Part shown: piece by piece, positions 18,551-29,951 of the stretch | Position numbering within the stretch: position 1 is the stretch's first letter | How the letters are laid out: every line of letters begins with the position of its first letter | NCBI GenBank assembly: GCA_027946365.1 | Contig: JAPEUQ010000002.1 | Coordinates: forward strand, 124,001-188,000 | Source: Kalmusia sp. IMI 367209 | Lineage: Eukaryota > Ascomycota > Dothideomycetes > Pleosporales > Didymosphaeriaceae | Direction: 5' to 3' | DNA: 64,000 nucleotides | Notes under the pieces: generated by a model | What the model was told of the DNA's origin: nothing | Database searches by the model: none | The model's input: the letters and a program-made list of their open reading frames with translations, nothing else | Translations under genes and position numbers: made by a program

Positions 18551-20989
18551 ATGGCGATATCTTTCCAGTCACTCCTTTTTTTACTATGCTTGTTTGTGGG
18601 GAGTGTCGTGTCGGTCTCTGCGCCCATCTTGAAGGCGCAATGGACTGCTACGGCCGACTCGTTCAACGAGAATAATGAGCCTCAGAAAGCCATTGATAGC
18701 AACATGAATAGCTTTTGGCACTCGCAGTTTAATCCCTCCGTCGACCCGCTTCCGAACTGGCTCATCGTCGACATGAAGTCGATCTACAATATCCACGCCG
18801 TAGCGTACACCCCGCGTCAAGATGGTTCAGCCAATGGAAGAATTGGAGGCCACAGGATTGAAGTCAGCACTGATGGGACGAATTGGGTTCTTGTGGCAAC
18901 CGGAACGTGGTTCAACGACGCAGTGGTCAAGAAGACTACGTTTGTGACGCGAGCAGCGAGGTATGTCCGGCTTACGGCGACCACGGAAGCACAAGGAACA
19001 GGACAACAGTGGTCCGCTGTGGCCGAGTTCAATGTCTTCCATGAAGTGACGTATGATTACGTCTCGCGAGCTGCATGGGCCGTGTCAGCAGACAGCGTAG
19101 AAACCGCCAGAGAAAACGCTCCTGCAAGCAAAGCAATTGATGGAGACACAGGAACATATTGGCACACGAATTGGGACGCCGCGCTGCCGCACTGGTTCCA
19201 GATCGATGCCGGGTCACAAATTACTGTTGCAGGACTAAGCTATCTTCCTCGAGGGGCCCCCGGAAACGGTCGCATTGGACAGTATACCATCCAGTCGAGT
19301 AATGATGGTACGACGTGGACACAGATCGCGACTGGAATGTGGGTGGACGACGAGACAGAGAAAATTACCCTTTTCAACACAAATGCTCGGTACTTCAGGT
19401 TGAACGCTATCACCGAAGCCGGTAACCGTGGACCGTGGACTAGTGCGAGAGAGATCAATCTAGTCAGAGGGGAGAACGAAGTGGTTCCCCCGGCTCCTGT
19501 GCCCTCCAAAGGACTGTGGATCAATACAGTCGACTTTCCTATCATCCCAGTGGCAGTAGCGATGCTTCCGAATGGCAAAGTCCTGGTCTGGTCGTCATAC
19601 GCACGTGATACATTCGACGGCGCGCATGGCTTCACACAGACTGCTATCTACGACCCAGCTACCGGAGAGTCGACTCAACGCGTTATAGCTAACACGCAGC
19701 ATGACATGTTCTGCCCGGGGATCTCCATGGACTTCAATGGCCGTATCGTTATCACAGGTGGCAGCAACGCTGCAAGAACAAGTATCTACGATGGAACGAC
19801 TGATACATGGATCTCCGGGCCTAACATGCAGATAGCACGAGGCTACCAGTCGACCGCCACCTGCTCCGACGGTCGTATCTTCAATATTGGGGGTAGCTGG
19901 AGCGGCGCAGTTGGCGGTAAAAACGGCGAGATATACAGCCCCAGTGCCAATGCCTGGACCCTTGTGCAGAACGCGCTGGTATCGCCAATGCAGACACAGG
20001 ATAGAGAAGGACCTTATCGTTCAGATAACCATGCCTGGCTGTTTGCATGGAAAGGCCAATCTGCGTGAGTATTTTAGTGACCTAAACTTGATATGAACTT
20101 GCCCTGACTGTTACTGTATTACAGATTCCAGGCCGGCCCCTCGAAAGCAATGAATTGGTATGACACGGTTGGAGCCGGAAGCGTCACTGGCGCAGGCAAC
20201 CGAGGAGATGATGGCGACGCGATGTGTGGGAACGCCGTGATGTATGACGCGCCCGCGGGGAAGATCCTCACTGCTGGAGGTTCTCCAAACTACAAAACCG
20301 ATCAGGCTCGTTCGAACGCATACATCATCACGATCGGAACTCCAAAGACTAACCCAACAGTCACCAAAGTCCCGAATATGGCATTCGCGAGAGGCTTCGC
20401 AAATGGCGTCGTTCTTCCCGATGGCACGATTTTCGTCACTGGTGGGCAAAGCACTGTAGAGCCGTTCACTGATACAACGGCCCAATTCATTCCTGAGCTA
20501 TTCAATCCTGCAACGAACACTTGGACGCAACTCAGCCGGATGCAAATCCCTAGGACCTACCACTCGACTGCGCTCCTCCTCCCAGACGCAACAATCTTTC
20601 AGGGAGGTGGTGGACTGTGCGATGGCTGCGGTGTCAATCATTTTGACGCTGAGATTTTCGTTCCACCATATCTTTTGAATGCGGATGGGACACGCCGAAC
20701 ACGGCCAGTGATCAACACTGTTGCGGGAACCGTGAGGTTGGGAGCCACTCTCAGCATTACTACCAACAGCGCCGTGACGAGATTCTCCTTGATCAGATTT
20801 GGCTCAGCAACGCACACGGTCAACACCGATCAGCGACGAATTCCGCTGACGCCTTCGGGGAGCGGTAACTCATACACGGTAACAATTCCCGGTGATGCAG
20901 GTGTCGCAGTCCCGGGATATTGGTTTCTTTTCGCGGTGAACTCGGCTGGCACCCCGAGTGTTGCCAAGATCATCAAAGTCACAACGTAA
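18551..20989 (+). CDS. gaoA: Galactose oxidase (copper radical oxidase, AA5_2) with two F5/8C modules
   Basis: Two exons, 18551-20064 and 20125-20989, 792 residues; the intron is GTGAGT...TTACAG. Signal peptide about 1-23 (FLLCLFVGSVVSVSA). Two tandem discoidin/CBM32-like domains follow (about 25-165 and 170-307), each with WHS/WHTNW and a YVRL/YFRL strand. The kelch propeller then carries every galactose oxidase ligand in context: Cys388 (DMFCPG) and Tyr432 (ARGYQS) for the Tyr-Cys cofactor, Trp450 (GGSWSG) stacking on it, Tyr650-His651 (RTYHST) and His735 (ATHTVNTDQRR) for copper. The C-terminal PGYWFLFAVNSAG is the usual third domain. It is secreted and oxidises the C6-hydroxyl of galactose or related alcohols to aldehyde, releasing H2O2. 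The Fusarium enzyme has one F5/8C domain; two is unusual. An alternative ATG at 18524 adds nine residues before the signal. Confidence 0.93.
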
Positions 20990-21052
20990 TAATTTACTTC
21001 GAATAACTCCTAGACTAATGTAATGTAATATCCTATTCAGCTTTGATTATTT

Positions 21053-22309
21053 CTATCGACTGTATTGCATAGATGCTATAGTTCGCTGCAAATGTTGAAT
21101 CATATTCGGACTCTCGTGTGGAAAAGTGCTCCTCCAATAATTTCTATGTCGTGCAACGACCGGTCGTAGAGCATCGGTCGGGGTAGTTATGTGTAGCTCC
21201 AACAACTTGGATGTGTGGCGACTCAGCATCCACGTCATAAAAGAGACCCATTTCCCTTTCCGCATGTCTAAACAGCTCAGATAGAGTCGCTCAAGGGTTT
21301 GAGCATGTCTTGGGTAGATTTCTTGCAAATCTTCCTCCTCGACTATTGCTTGACTTAATTCGAATGTAGTGAGACGAGTAAATGAGATGGTGGCTGGTAG
21401 TTTCGTGATGCAATTCTGCGTCAACTCGTCGTGAGGAGCGATGGAGATGAGTCTCAGGACTGTAAGCTGGGGCATCCTAGTCAGTGTCTTATACAAGACG
21501 ACTTCTGGCTTATCAATTGTTGTCGATGCTCCACACTTGTATCGAGCACTATCGTCGTCGGAATCGCATCGAGTGAACGGCAGACGGAGGTGGCGGATGT
21601 TTGTCAAGGCTTCATGCTCTGCTTCTAAAGAATGAATGCATATGCCAAAGGATTGGCATTGTATCTCGTCGGTTCCAGTGTACCATCCAGTAGTCAGAAC
21701 GTCCAGATGATTCAGCTGGACAGTGGTACTATCGGTTGCCACCATAAGCATCCGGTACAGCATGTTAGCTGACACGAGACATTGGTCCGTGGAGAATGCT
21801 TCTTGTCTAGTATCCTCCGTCTGCAATGGTACAGAGTTTTTCTGACCCTCAACGCTTGTCCTCCACCCTTGACGAAATACTGCGAGGAGAGGAGTGATGA
21901 TTACCACTTGCTTTAGATTTTTCAATTGTGGAAAGATTCTCCCAAAACCCTCTCGAAGCACGTAGTCAAGCCGCTCTTTCAGTGCAAAGTTTGGTCGTTG
22001 ATCAGCTACGTCAAGTCGAATTGGATGATGCGCATCATGCGCGAAGTAAATGCACATGACGGCTTTGCTGATATCCGGGTGCTGGCTGATGTTGTACAGT
22101 CGATCTAGAGTCTGGGGGGTTAAATCAACAATGAGCGTTGAAAATGCGGCTTTGAAGTCGTAGAAAGTTTTTGCATGGAGGGCACGGCATGTCAGTCGTA
22201 AAGCATAAACTCCGTACAGTCGACAAGCGTATGATCTGGCTTGGCCCTCTATTAGGTGCGACGAAATTTCGCTAATAAGCTCGGCGGGAAGCTGGGGTAG
22301 TGAGGCCAT
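21053..22309 (-). CDS. F-box-like protein
   Basis: Start set at MASLPQLPAEL (22309), although the frame is open to 22507. 418 residues, no intron. The N-terminal LPQLPAELISEISSHL followed by YALRLTCRALHAKTF is an F-box; VDLTPQTLDRLYNISQHPDI and later leucine-rich blocks (LTVLRLISIAP, FTRLTTFELS, LERLYLSCLDMRKG) are typical of a large fungal F-box family of unknown targets. The degenerate F-box copy at 28.7-30 kb belongs to the same family. The gene is divergent from the HET gene. Confidence 0.7.
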   Translation of the reverse strand: MASLPQLPAELISEISSHLIEGQARSYACRLYGVYALRLTCRALHAKTFYDFKAAFSTLIVDLTPQTLDRLYNISQHPDISKAVMCIYFAHDAHHPIRLDVADQRPNFALKERLDYVLREGFGRIFPQLKNLKQVVIITPLLAVFRQGWRTSVEGQKNSVPLQTEDTRQEAFSTDQCLVSANMLYRMLMVATDSTTVQLNHLDVLTTGWYTGTDEIQCQSFGICIHSLEAEHEALTNIRHLRLPFTRCDSDDDSARYKCGASTTIDKPEVVLYKTLTRMPQLTVLRLISIAPHDELTQNCITKLPATISFTRLTTFELSQAIVEEEDLQEIYPRHAQTLERLYLSCLDMRKGKWVSFMTWMLSRHTSKLLELHITTPTDALRPVVARHRNYWRSTFPHESPNMIQHLQRTIASMQYSR

Positions 22310-23296
22310 GACAGACTTGACAAAATAAATATGTGACACTTCGGTATACGCAAAAGCTTCGTTCAGATAATTTGTGCAGAAAGGCTTGTATCTTGAGGCA
22401 TGATTCTCGGTAAAGGTGAGATGCGCGACGATCCTTTTAGGCACCAGGCAGCAATTTTTCAGCGTCTCCAAAGCGAAAGTGACGCGTCTTGAGATGGGGA
22501 TACGCAATGCTTCCCTGAGGCATCATATCAGGCGTATCTTCACATGCATGTGTATATGAAGTCAGTGAATCGGAGGAAGCAAACGAAGTAGGCTTGTAGT
22601 TTGAAGTAATGGTAGTATATGTCCTTTACGCCCTACGACTATCAAAGTGCCAGGACAGGACCTCCAGAGAAGCCAGCTATTCTTCGAGGTAAATCAATGT
22701 ATTGAAGTCCTTGTGCAGTAGCCTAGTAGGTTGGCGGGTACAATGGTAAATGGAGCGGAGTGGAGTGAACTGGACTTTGGCTCCGAGAACGGAGACAGCC
22801 AACGGTCCGTGCGTATGACCATGTCGAGATGTCTACCCACAACATCTCAATTCTATAATCAACGAAACAATGGCCTGCGAATATCTACGAGAATATCGAC
22901 GACATCACGCAGGCTATTAATGATGGCATATATAACAGAGTGGAGAGCTCAATCGTTGCCCAGGCGCCCCCACACGCTACTGGCCAAAACCCTAGTCTAC
23001 ATGCACAATTGGCTTACATGATAGACTTGGCTCAGGCTATTTAGGGAATAGGCACATCGGTTATCAATTCTTGCGGTGTTAAAATCCACATTTTGGGTAC
23101 TTTAGTGCGGGAACTTAGTAAAGCATAGGCAACGAAGAAAGTCAGTGTTACGCATAAAGTGTTCATGCCCTGCGCCTGACGCCATCGATTCTATTTGAGA
23201 GGCTTGTAAAAGCGCAAACCTTACATTCAATTACCCCGCTGTCGCCCTCCGTTAAGTTCTTTTCCCCCTCCCAAGATTGTTTTCACCTCTCCGGAT
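22310..23296. other. Divergent promoter region between F-box and HET genes
   Basis: Nearly 1 kb. A 96-codon open frame at 22731-23021 has no recognisable content and is not annotated as a gene. A TC-rich stretch lies just before the HET start (about 23240-23290). Confidence 0.4.
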
Positions 23297-25297
23297 ATGA
23301 GCGCAATCAAAGCCACGAGACCCTTGTATACATATGAAGCTCTGCAGACCCCGACATCGATTCGAGTGCTCAGTATTCTCGGCCATCCCACGGATGAGGT
23401 CCTACATCTGAACCTTACTCAAATCGACTTAACAGACGAACCTTGTCTACCTTTCCGATGCTTATCCTACACGTGGGGTAACCCTTTCAACTACGTTCGT
23501 AATTCCAATGATCCAGATAATCCTGACTCAGTGTACTGGCATGAGAAACACCTAATCCTTTTGTCGGGCCCGGGGAACAACGATTCGCGACCTGCATACG
23601 TCAATACCAACCTCTATCACTTCTTGAGTGAATTGAGATCACAGGATTCTCTAAACACTTTGCCCATTTGGATTGATGCATTATGCATTAATCAAACAGA
23701 TCTTCAAGAGCGCGCTGTTCAGGTGAATATGATGGGTCAAATCTACGGTACCTGCACCGAGGCGATCATCTGGCTAGGCAAAGCAACTTCGGAGACAAAA
23801 GAAATCTTTCAGCTAGTGAATACTTTCTGGAACATACCTGAAGATCAATGGTCATCTTTGGAATTCCCCTTCGTATTCAAAGCTAGTGAGGACCTCTCAC
23901 TTTTCATTGCACGCTTGAAGCAACATAACATTCCCGAACCTGGACGAGCCTTAGACAATATCCTCACAGCGTTCTTTTCCAGATCATGGTTCCGCCGTAT
24001 CTGGACGGTCCAGGAATGTATCTTACCTTCGAAAGCGCAACTATGGTGCGGACACCAGCATCTCGCTGAATTCAAAAGACTTCGGAGGCTTGTAAAGTTC
24101 GCGTGGTTCAATTTCGACCACACTTTCTTGAACAGATCCGTTAGCGAGTCTGTCGACGAACATCATTTTGTCGAATTCGAAATGATACCTACGCTCAGGT
24201 TTCTGAGCAATTTTGTTTTTCGCTACGGAACGCGGACGGAGCCTGGCATAATGCCATCCCGCGCATTCCAAGATTGCATACAAATGGCTAGGTATAAAAG
24301 CAGTACTGATCCCCGTGACAGCATATATGGAACCTTGGGTCTGCAAGTGGAACCAGTGGTGACAGCTGACTATACCATATCGACGGCGGACGTCTTTAAA
24401 AGAGTGACGATACTCCGAATCGAGGAGTTTTTCAGATATCGTGAAGACGACTCAGTGCGAGAAGTGAGAGACCTTCCATCCTGGGTTCCCGACTGGAGCG
24501 TTATTGAAAGGCCACAATTGTGGACTTCAAGAGGTGGAAACGCTATCTATCATGCCGGAACGGTGAACGATGAAGCGCCCATTTTCACTCATGACTCTGA
24601 CAGCATTCTAGAAATGGAAGGCTTTGAAGCAGATCGGGTATCACAGCTCGGTGGAAATTGCGAACAAACGTTCAACGGTCACGGCCTCGTTCGGTCTTTG
24701 GAATTGATAAGAGAAGCGCACGCTTCTGGTAATCAGATGTCTGGACTCGTTGAACGCTTTTGGCGGACTTTGATCGCGGATCTGCCTGGTTGGGACTGTG
24801 TTCACCCAGACCGTGCGCTATGGGGCCCTTCTTTCTCCGCTTTCGCTCTCGGTCAGCTTTCAGGGTACCTTCGGACTGGTGGTGTGGAGTCATCTGAGGC
24901 GAGCCTGCATTCATGCCTTGAAGCTCTGCACGACCTGGATCCAAATGCACAACTGCCCTCCTGGCAAGAGGTGATTGATGCAGCAAGAATGACACCTGAA
25001 GACGCTGTGTCTTTCAATGGGGGGTTACAAAGAGATGCACAGAGGTATAACTTCAGTCTGAAGTCAATGTTTGATTATCGCAGATTCTTCATAACAGCGA
25101 ACGGCCGTATGGGCATCGCATCGCAAGGAATTCACGTAGATGATTCTATCGTCATCGTCAAGAATGTGCGGTACCCATTTCTGATGAGAACATCTCCCAC
25201 TGGTCGATACAAATATCTGAGTTTGGCGTATGTAGATGGAATCATGCATGGCGAGAGTTTGCAAACGAATGACTTCGGAAAAGTAGAGATAGAATAG
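23297..25297 (+). CDS. HET-domain (heterokaryon incompatibility) protein
   Basis: Single-exon 666-residue frame. The HET domain spans about residues 55-250: FRCLSYTWGN, LPIWIDALCINQTDLQERAVQVNMMGQIY, AIIWLGKA and RSWFRRIWTVQE are the classic blocks in order. After it come YKSSTDPRDSIYGTLGL, ADYTIS, LPSWVPDWSV, and a C-terminal MRTSP..YKYLSLAYVDGIMHGE that ends most proteins of this class. HET proteins trigger cell death on non-self fusion or in innate-immunity-like signalling; partner and specificity are not visible here. No added NACHT or repeat domain. Cytosolic. The remnant at 6.8-7.3 kb resembles the C-terminal part of this type. Confidence 0.92.
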   Translation: MSAIKATRPLYTYEALQTPTSIRVLSILGHPTDEVLHLNLTQIDLTDEPCLPFRCLSYTWGNPFNYVRNSNDPDNPDSVYWHEKHLILLSGPGNNDSRPAYVNTNLYHFLSELRSQDSLNTLPIWIDALCINQTDLQERAVQVNMMGQIYGTCTEAIIWLGKATSETKEIFQLVNTFWNIPEDQWSSLEFPFVFKASEDLSLFIARLKQHNIPEPGRALDNILTAFFSRSWFRRIWTVQECILPSKAQLWCGHQHLAEFKRLRRLVKFAWFNFDHTFLNRSVSESVDEHHFVEFEMIPTLRFLSNFVFRYGTRTEPGIMPSRAFQDCIQMARYKSSTDPRDSIYGTLGLQVEPVVTADYTISTADVFKRVTILRIEEFFRYREDDSVREVRDLPSWVPDWSVIERPQLWTSRGGNAIYHAGTVNDEAPIFTHDSDSILEMEGFEADRVSQLGGNCEQTFNGHGLVRSLELIREAHASGNQMSGLVERFWRTLIADLPGWDCVHPDRALWGPSFSAFALGQLSGYLRTGGVESSEASLHSCLEALHDLDPNAQLPSWQEVIDAARMTPEDAVSFNGGLQRDAQRYNFSLKSMFDYRRFFITANGRMGIASQGIHVDDSIVIVKNVRYPFLMRTSPTGRYKYLSLAYVDGIMHGESLQTNDFGKVEIE

Positions 25298-25835
25298 TAC
25301 GAACAACGAGAGTTGGAGGACCACGTTATAAAACAACAATCAATCGCTTCCATACCCGACCGATTCAGGATGGAGAGCTGCCTATGCCAAGGCGTCATTC
25401 TATAACTATGGACACAGATATGCTAGCTTGGTGAATTGCTCCCGCTAGAAGAACATTTTTCATAATGTCATAGGTACGATTATACGCGCCGGAATCTAGT
25501 AACGACCTTACCGCACCATCTGCCCACTTAGAAAAAGCTTTAGACCTCTTGATTAGCCGACACTCTTGGCAGTCTTGGCTTCCCCGCCCCATTTGGCTGT
25601 TATCGGCATCAATTGAACAATTCACAACGTCATTGCATAGCCAATTGTTGGAACCCGCATACGCGCTAATGCCTGAGTAGGAAGCTGTGTCGACCTCAGG
25701 CAACACTTCGGAGTAGATATGTGATGTACCCGTTCCGGTCGGAATGGCGTATAAGAGGAGGATTCATCCACCTGCGATGCGGAGCCCTAGGCCCCTGGAG
25801 GATTTGCAACAGCGCGTTGCAGTTGAATTATCGCG
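25298..25835. other. Upstream region of the carboxypeptidase gene
   Basis: A minus-strand open frame of 103 codons lies at 25395-25706, but I see no family resemblance and no good start context. Otherwise nothing. Confidence 0.35.
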
Positions 25836-28073
25836 ATGATGGGTCTGGCGACAGTCAAGCTGCTTGCAGCGCTGAGCGGGATCGCGATTGCGCAGTTTCC
25901 TCCAACTCCAAGCGGAGTCACGGTGCTTGAATCGCAGGTTGAGGAAGGCATCAAAATATCGTACAAAGAGGTGAGTCCGGTGCGGAAAAGAAAACTTAAA
26001 ACACCCGTTAATAATATGATCCAGAACAACGTTTGCGAAACGACTGATGGTACGTAATTTGGTATTACACGAGATCCGATTCTAGCGAGCATGGTCTGAC
26101 AAGCGTGCCCGGGTTGTAGGTGTAAAGAGCTATTCTGGTTATGTCCACCTTCCTGCTGGAGCGCTCGAAGACCTAGGAGTGAAGAATCAAACCTATGAAA
26201 TAAACACTTTCTTTTGGTTCTTTGAGTCTCGCAAGGATCCTGCAAATGCCCCCCCTTTCGATATGGATGAACGGTGGGCCAGGAAGCAGCTCGCTATTGG
26301 GGTTGTTGCGAGAAAACGGTCCTTGCCACGTAAATTCCGACTCTAACTCAACACGCTTAAACGAATGGTCATGGAACAACGAAGGTAATAATGAAAGCTT
26401 CTACATTCGCTCCGATAACAATCTCTAACACTTCTTAGTCAACATGCTGTACCTCGATCAACCAGTTCAAGTCGGCTTTTCGTATGATGAACTTACAAAT
26501 GTTACTGTTTCTTCCTACACTGAGGCTGAGGGGGTCGAAGTGGCCGACTTCTCGAACGGCGTGCCCGAACAGAACAACACTTTCTATGTTGGCACATACC
26601 CCAGTCAAAACGAAAATCTTACTACTCGAGGAACGGAGAATTCGGCACGAGCTCTTTGGAACTTTGCACAGGTTTGGTTTCAGGAATTTCCCGGCTACAA
26701 ACCGAATGACAGCCGCATCTCTATTGCCACTGAATCATACGGAGGGCGGTATGGACCTGCATTTGCTGCATACTTCCAAGAACAAAATGAGAGGATCGAG
26801 AATGGTACTTGGGATGAAGTGGGTGAGACTCACATCTTGCATCTCGACACCTTACTCATCATCAACGGCTGTGTTGACCGCCTGGTTCAATGGCCTGGGT
26901 ACCCCGTAATGGCTTACAATAATACCTACGGCATCCAAGCTTATAATGAGTCGCGCCATGATGAGGTTTTGGAGGCTCTGTACGGCGAAGATGGATGCCT
27001 TGCACAGATTGAGGAGTGCCGGAACCCTCAGTCTTGCTTATGACCCGACAAACCAGGGTTACAATTCCTCAGTCAACAGCATATGTAAGGCAGCCGAAAC
27101 GTTCTGTACGGAGAACATACGTGATCCGTACTTCGACACCGATCTTAACTATTACGATATATCCGCACCAGGCGCAGCGAGCTTTCCGCCACCGTGGTAT
27201 GAGGGTTTCTTGAATCAACCGCACGTCCAAGAGAGCCTCGGCGTGCCGCTCAACTGGACGCAGTCCAACAGTGCAGTTTCAACTGCTTTCCGAGGCATTG
27301 GAGACTACCCTCGACCAGGTTGGAAAGAAGACCTTGCCTACCTCCTTGAAGAAGGCATCAAAGTGACGCTAGTCTATGGAGATCGAGACTATGCATGCAA
27401 CTGGTATGGTGGCGAGCTGCTCTCGTTGGCCATAAACTACAGTAACACGGAAGACTTCCACGCAGCCGGCTACGCCCCAGTACAAGTCAACGGATCCTAC
27501 ATTGGAGGTCAAGTTCGCCAATATGGCAACCTATCATTTACCCGTGTCTACGAAGCTGGCCATGAAGTGCCCGCCTACCAGCCCGAAACCGCATACAGGA
27601 TCTTCATGCGCGCGCTCTTCAACCATGACATTGCCACCGGAAATATCTCGACGACAGAAAATGCGGACTATGGGTCTAAGGGACCAGAAACTGTCTTCAA
27701 CATCACAAATGAGCCTGTCCAATTGCCTGGTAGTCAGTGCTACGTCTTGGATAAAGATCAGTGTACTGCGGATCAATGGGCGAGCGTCGAGAACGGTACG
27801 GCACTGGTAAAGAATTGGATTGTTGTGGATGCAAATACAAGCTTTCTGTTCCCGGACCTGGCGAATGGAACGGGCAGCGGGAACGGAACGGTGGGTACGG
27901 GAACGCCTACGCCGTCATTGGGCCCAAGTTCGACGAATGGCGGAGCGGTGCCGACTGAAAATACTGGCTCAGCGAGTGGAAGGCTTGTTATGCAGCCGTG
28001 GGGATTGGAATTGAGAGCGGTCGGAAGTGCAATGCTGGTCATAAGTTTGGGGAGCTTGATGATGGTGTTGTAG
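25836..28073 (+). CDS. Secreted serine carboxypeptidase (S10), reading frame broken twice
   Basis: Exons: 25836-25970, 26025-26049, 26120-26384, 26439-28073, with GTGAGT, GTACGT and GTAATA donors. Signal peptide [17 protein letters not shown]. The S10 hallmarks are [16 protein letters not shown] (oxyanion), [11 protein letters not shown] (catalytic Ser), [11 protein letters not shown] (Asp) and [12 protein letters not shown] (His). The C-terminus has a Gly/Thr/Ser-rich linker and a hydrophobic end ([15 protein letters not shown]), suggesting a GPI anchor at the cell surface. Two single-base breaks interrupt it: one at the C7 run 26249-26255, one extra base compared with what the family frame needs; and one at about 27019-27027, after which the frame shifts by one. 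All catalytic residues survive across the three frames. It is either a young pseudogene or a sequence-error product; the Derlin case favours error. Confidence 0.8.
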
Positions 28074-28689
28074 AAGGCTGCTGCTATTTAGCATTTGTGA
28101 CCATGATGGCGATAATAATGGCGAACTCGTCTCAAAGGATTATTGATGTATACCAGCCATGTACGTCTACACTATCAGGTACAATTGCTGCGTGAGGGCC
28201 CTTTTTTCATTCGGTCTTTTTTTACTTTCAACCCAGCACCTACAAGGATTAGATGAATAAAAATACCATGGAAATCCAAAAAGATCAGTATTTATCATAA
28301 TAGCACGTATGTAGAAGAGGCAATAATGCTTTTTGTATTATCCAAGGTCATGCACAACGAATAGAGAAAGTGTGTGGTCCGTGCGCTTTAATAGGTCTTG
28401 ATGCCTGAGCCGCCGCGTTCTTCAACATCATCAAGACGCACGTCGCGCAGCTATGAATAGCTATCGATATGAAGACAACTTCGTTTAGATCGACAGCAGA
28501 GATTCAGTTGGAATGCACCCAAATGATCGCCGACCTGAGAGAGCCCAGGCCAACTCATGGGAGCCACGCGCCCCACATCATCCATCATAGTAGCGCACCT
28601 AAGCGACCGCATCGCGAAGTACGATAAAGGCTCCATTGTTTATAGTAGGCTGATTCTACAGATATGGAAGTGATTCACCCTCCCTGAAA
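28074..28689. other. Intergenic
   Basis: Carboxypeptidase 3' end, then AT-rich sequence with no recognisable feature. Confidence 0.4.
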
Positions 28690-29951
28690 CGCGCAAAGAC
28701 TGCCACGGCAACCCTTTCCGAGCTTCCCACCGAGATACTCTGCCACATCGCAAGCTACCTAACGAAGCCCACCATCAAGCGATTCGGTCGTGAGCCATTT
28801 GGCAAACGGAAGGGACACCCCATATGTGCCCTTCGCTTAGTCTCTCGCACCGTCAAGGCCAAGATCCAAAACGTGTTCTTGCCTGCAGCCTTCCACGAAT
28901 TCGACGTCGATCTTATCTTGGGATACCTGGAACAGCTGGTCCTTATATCGTAGCATGCGGAGATTGCTGAGGCTATACGATGCTTGAATTTTGTTTATCA
29001 CGAGCTACCACTCCTCTATCACCCCTCAATTTTCTCCGACAAAGCGGAAAGGGGAAGAGCTTCTGTAGAAAGCGAGGTCGGAGCAATTGTTCTCAGGCAA
29101 GCTTTGCCTGACCTAAGAAATTTGAAAGTGGTCAAATCCTTTGCGTCATATGATCTGACTGAAATCGAGTTCAACCCTAATCCCCGATTACTTAATGCTA
29201 AGTCTGCTTAAAGAAGACTCGACGAGTCGAGTTGCCTTTATTGTGATGTCAGCTATAGCCTCATCTCGAAAATGATCAGAGAAGTTGATATTCAGTGATC
29301 CCTACGTCCACCATGATCACCGTACCGCAGCCATATCAGTGATTTTGATATTCCGAAACATCATAGACACTAGCTCAGGAATCTTAGAGAATTGAATCTC
29401 CGTATCGCGCCTGATCCCTTAAGAGATTGTGAGTTGCTTTTATCTCAAAAGGTTAGAGCATTACTCGTTAGCGAGTCGTAGTCAGAAGCCGCTTCGTGGA
29501 AGGATTTTTCGAATTCTTATCAACATCAAACCAGTCGCTTACTTCCACGATACGCTGCGATGTTTTTTCATCGAGTGAAGAGATTACCAGTTCACAAGGA
29601 CGTATCCAATTTCCAAAACTCACCAGCCTTGATCTAGAGTGCGTTCGACTAGCACAAAGCATTAAACCCTGGTCGCCGGAGGAAGTCAAAGAGAAACCTA
29701 CTCCGCTTCTGGAACAATTCTTCCAAGCACACCCGCAGCTAAAAGTATTGCGTCTTGCCTACGTCGACCTGATGGTTTACACATGGTCTTCTATGTTAGA
29801 AACCTTGTCCGCGGAGTGCCAACAACTAGACACTGTGGCGCTTGTGTGCCTTGCCCAAGACAACATCTTTCTCGGTTCACGCAGTCGATTCTTTGGAGCC
29901 TATATGGGTGTTCAAAGACATAAACGAGAACTGTTCAGTGCTCGACGGTAA
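28690..29951 (+). pseudogene. Degenerate F-box gene copy
   Basis: No start codon precedes the F-box block LSELPTEILCHIASYL and CALRLVSRTVKAKIQ (28.7-28.9 kb). The frame then meets TAG at 28951-28953 and continues in the same frame with HAEIAEAIRCLNFVYHELP to a stop near 29211. A later stretch, in another frame (29496-29951), has leucine-rich content: FPKLTSLDLECVRLAQ, LKVLRLAYVDLMVYTW. Compared with the F-box protein at 21-22.3 kb, the stop falls where that protein has ISQHPDI; a CAG to TAG change would explain it. So this looks like a mutated relative, not a set of exons. Relationship is inferred from motif order only. Confidence 0.65.

Noticed and set aside
25395..25706. 103-codon minus-strand open frame between HET and carboxypeptidase genes
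   Set aside because: No recognisable motif and no support for expression from sequence alone.
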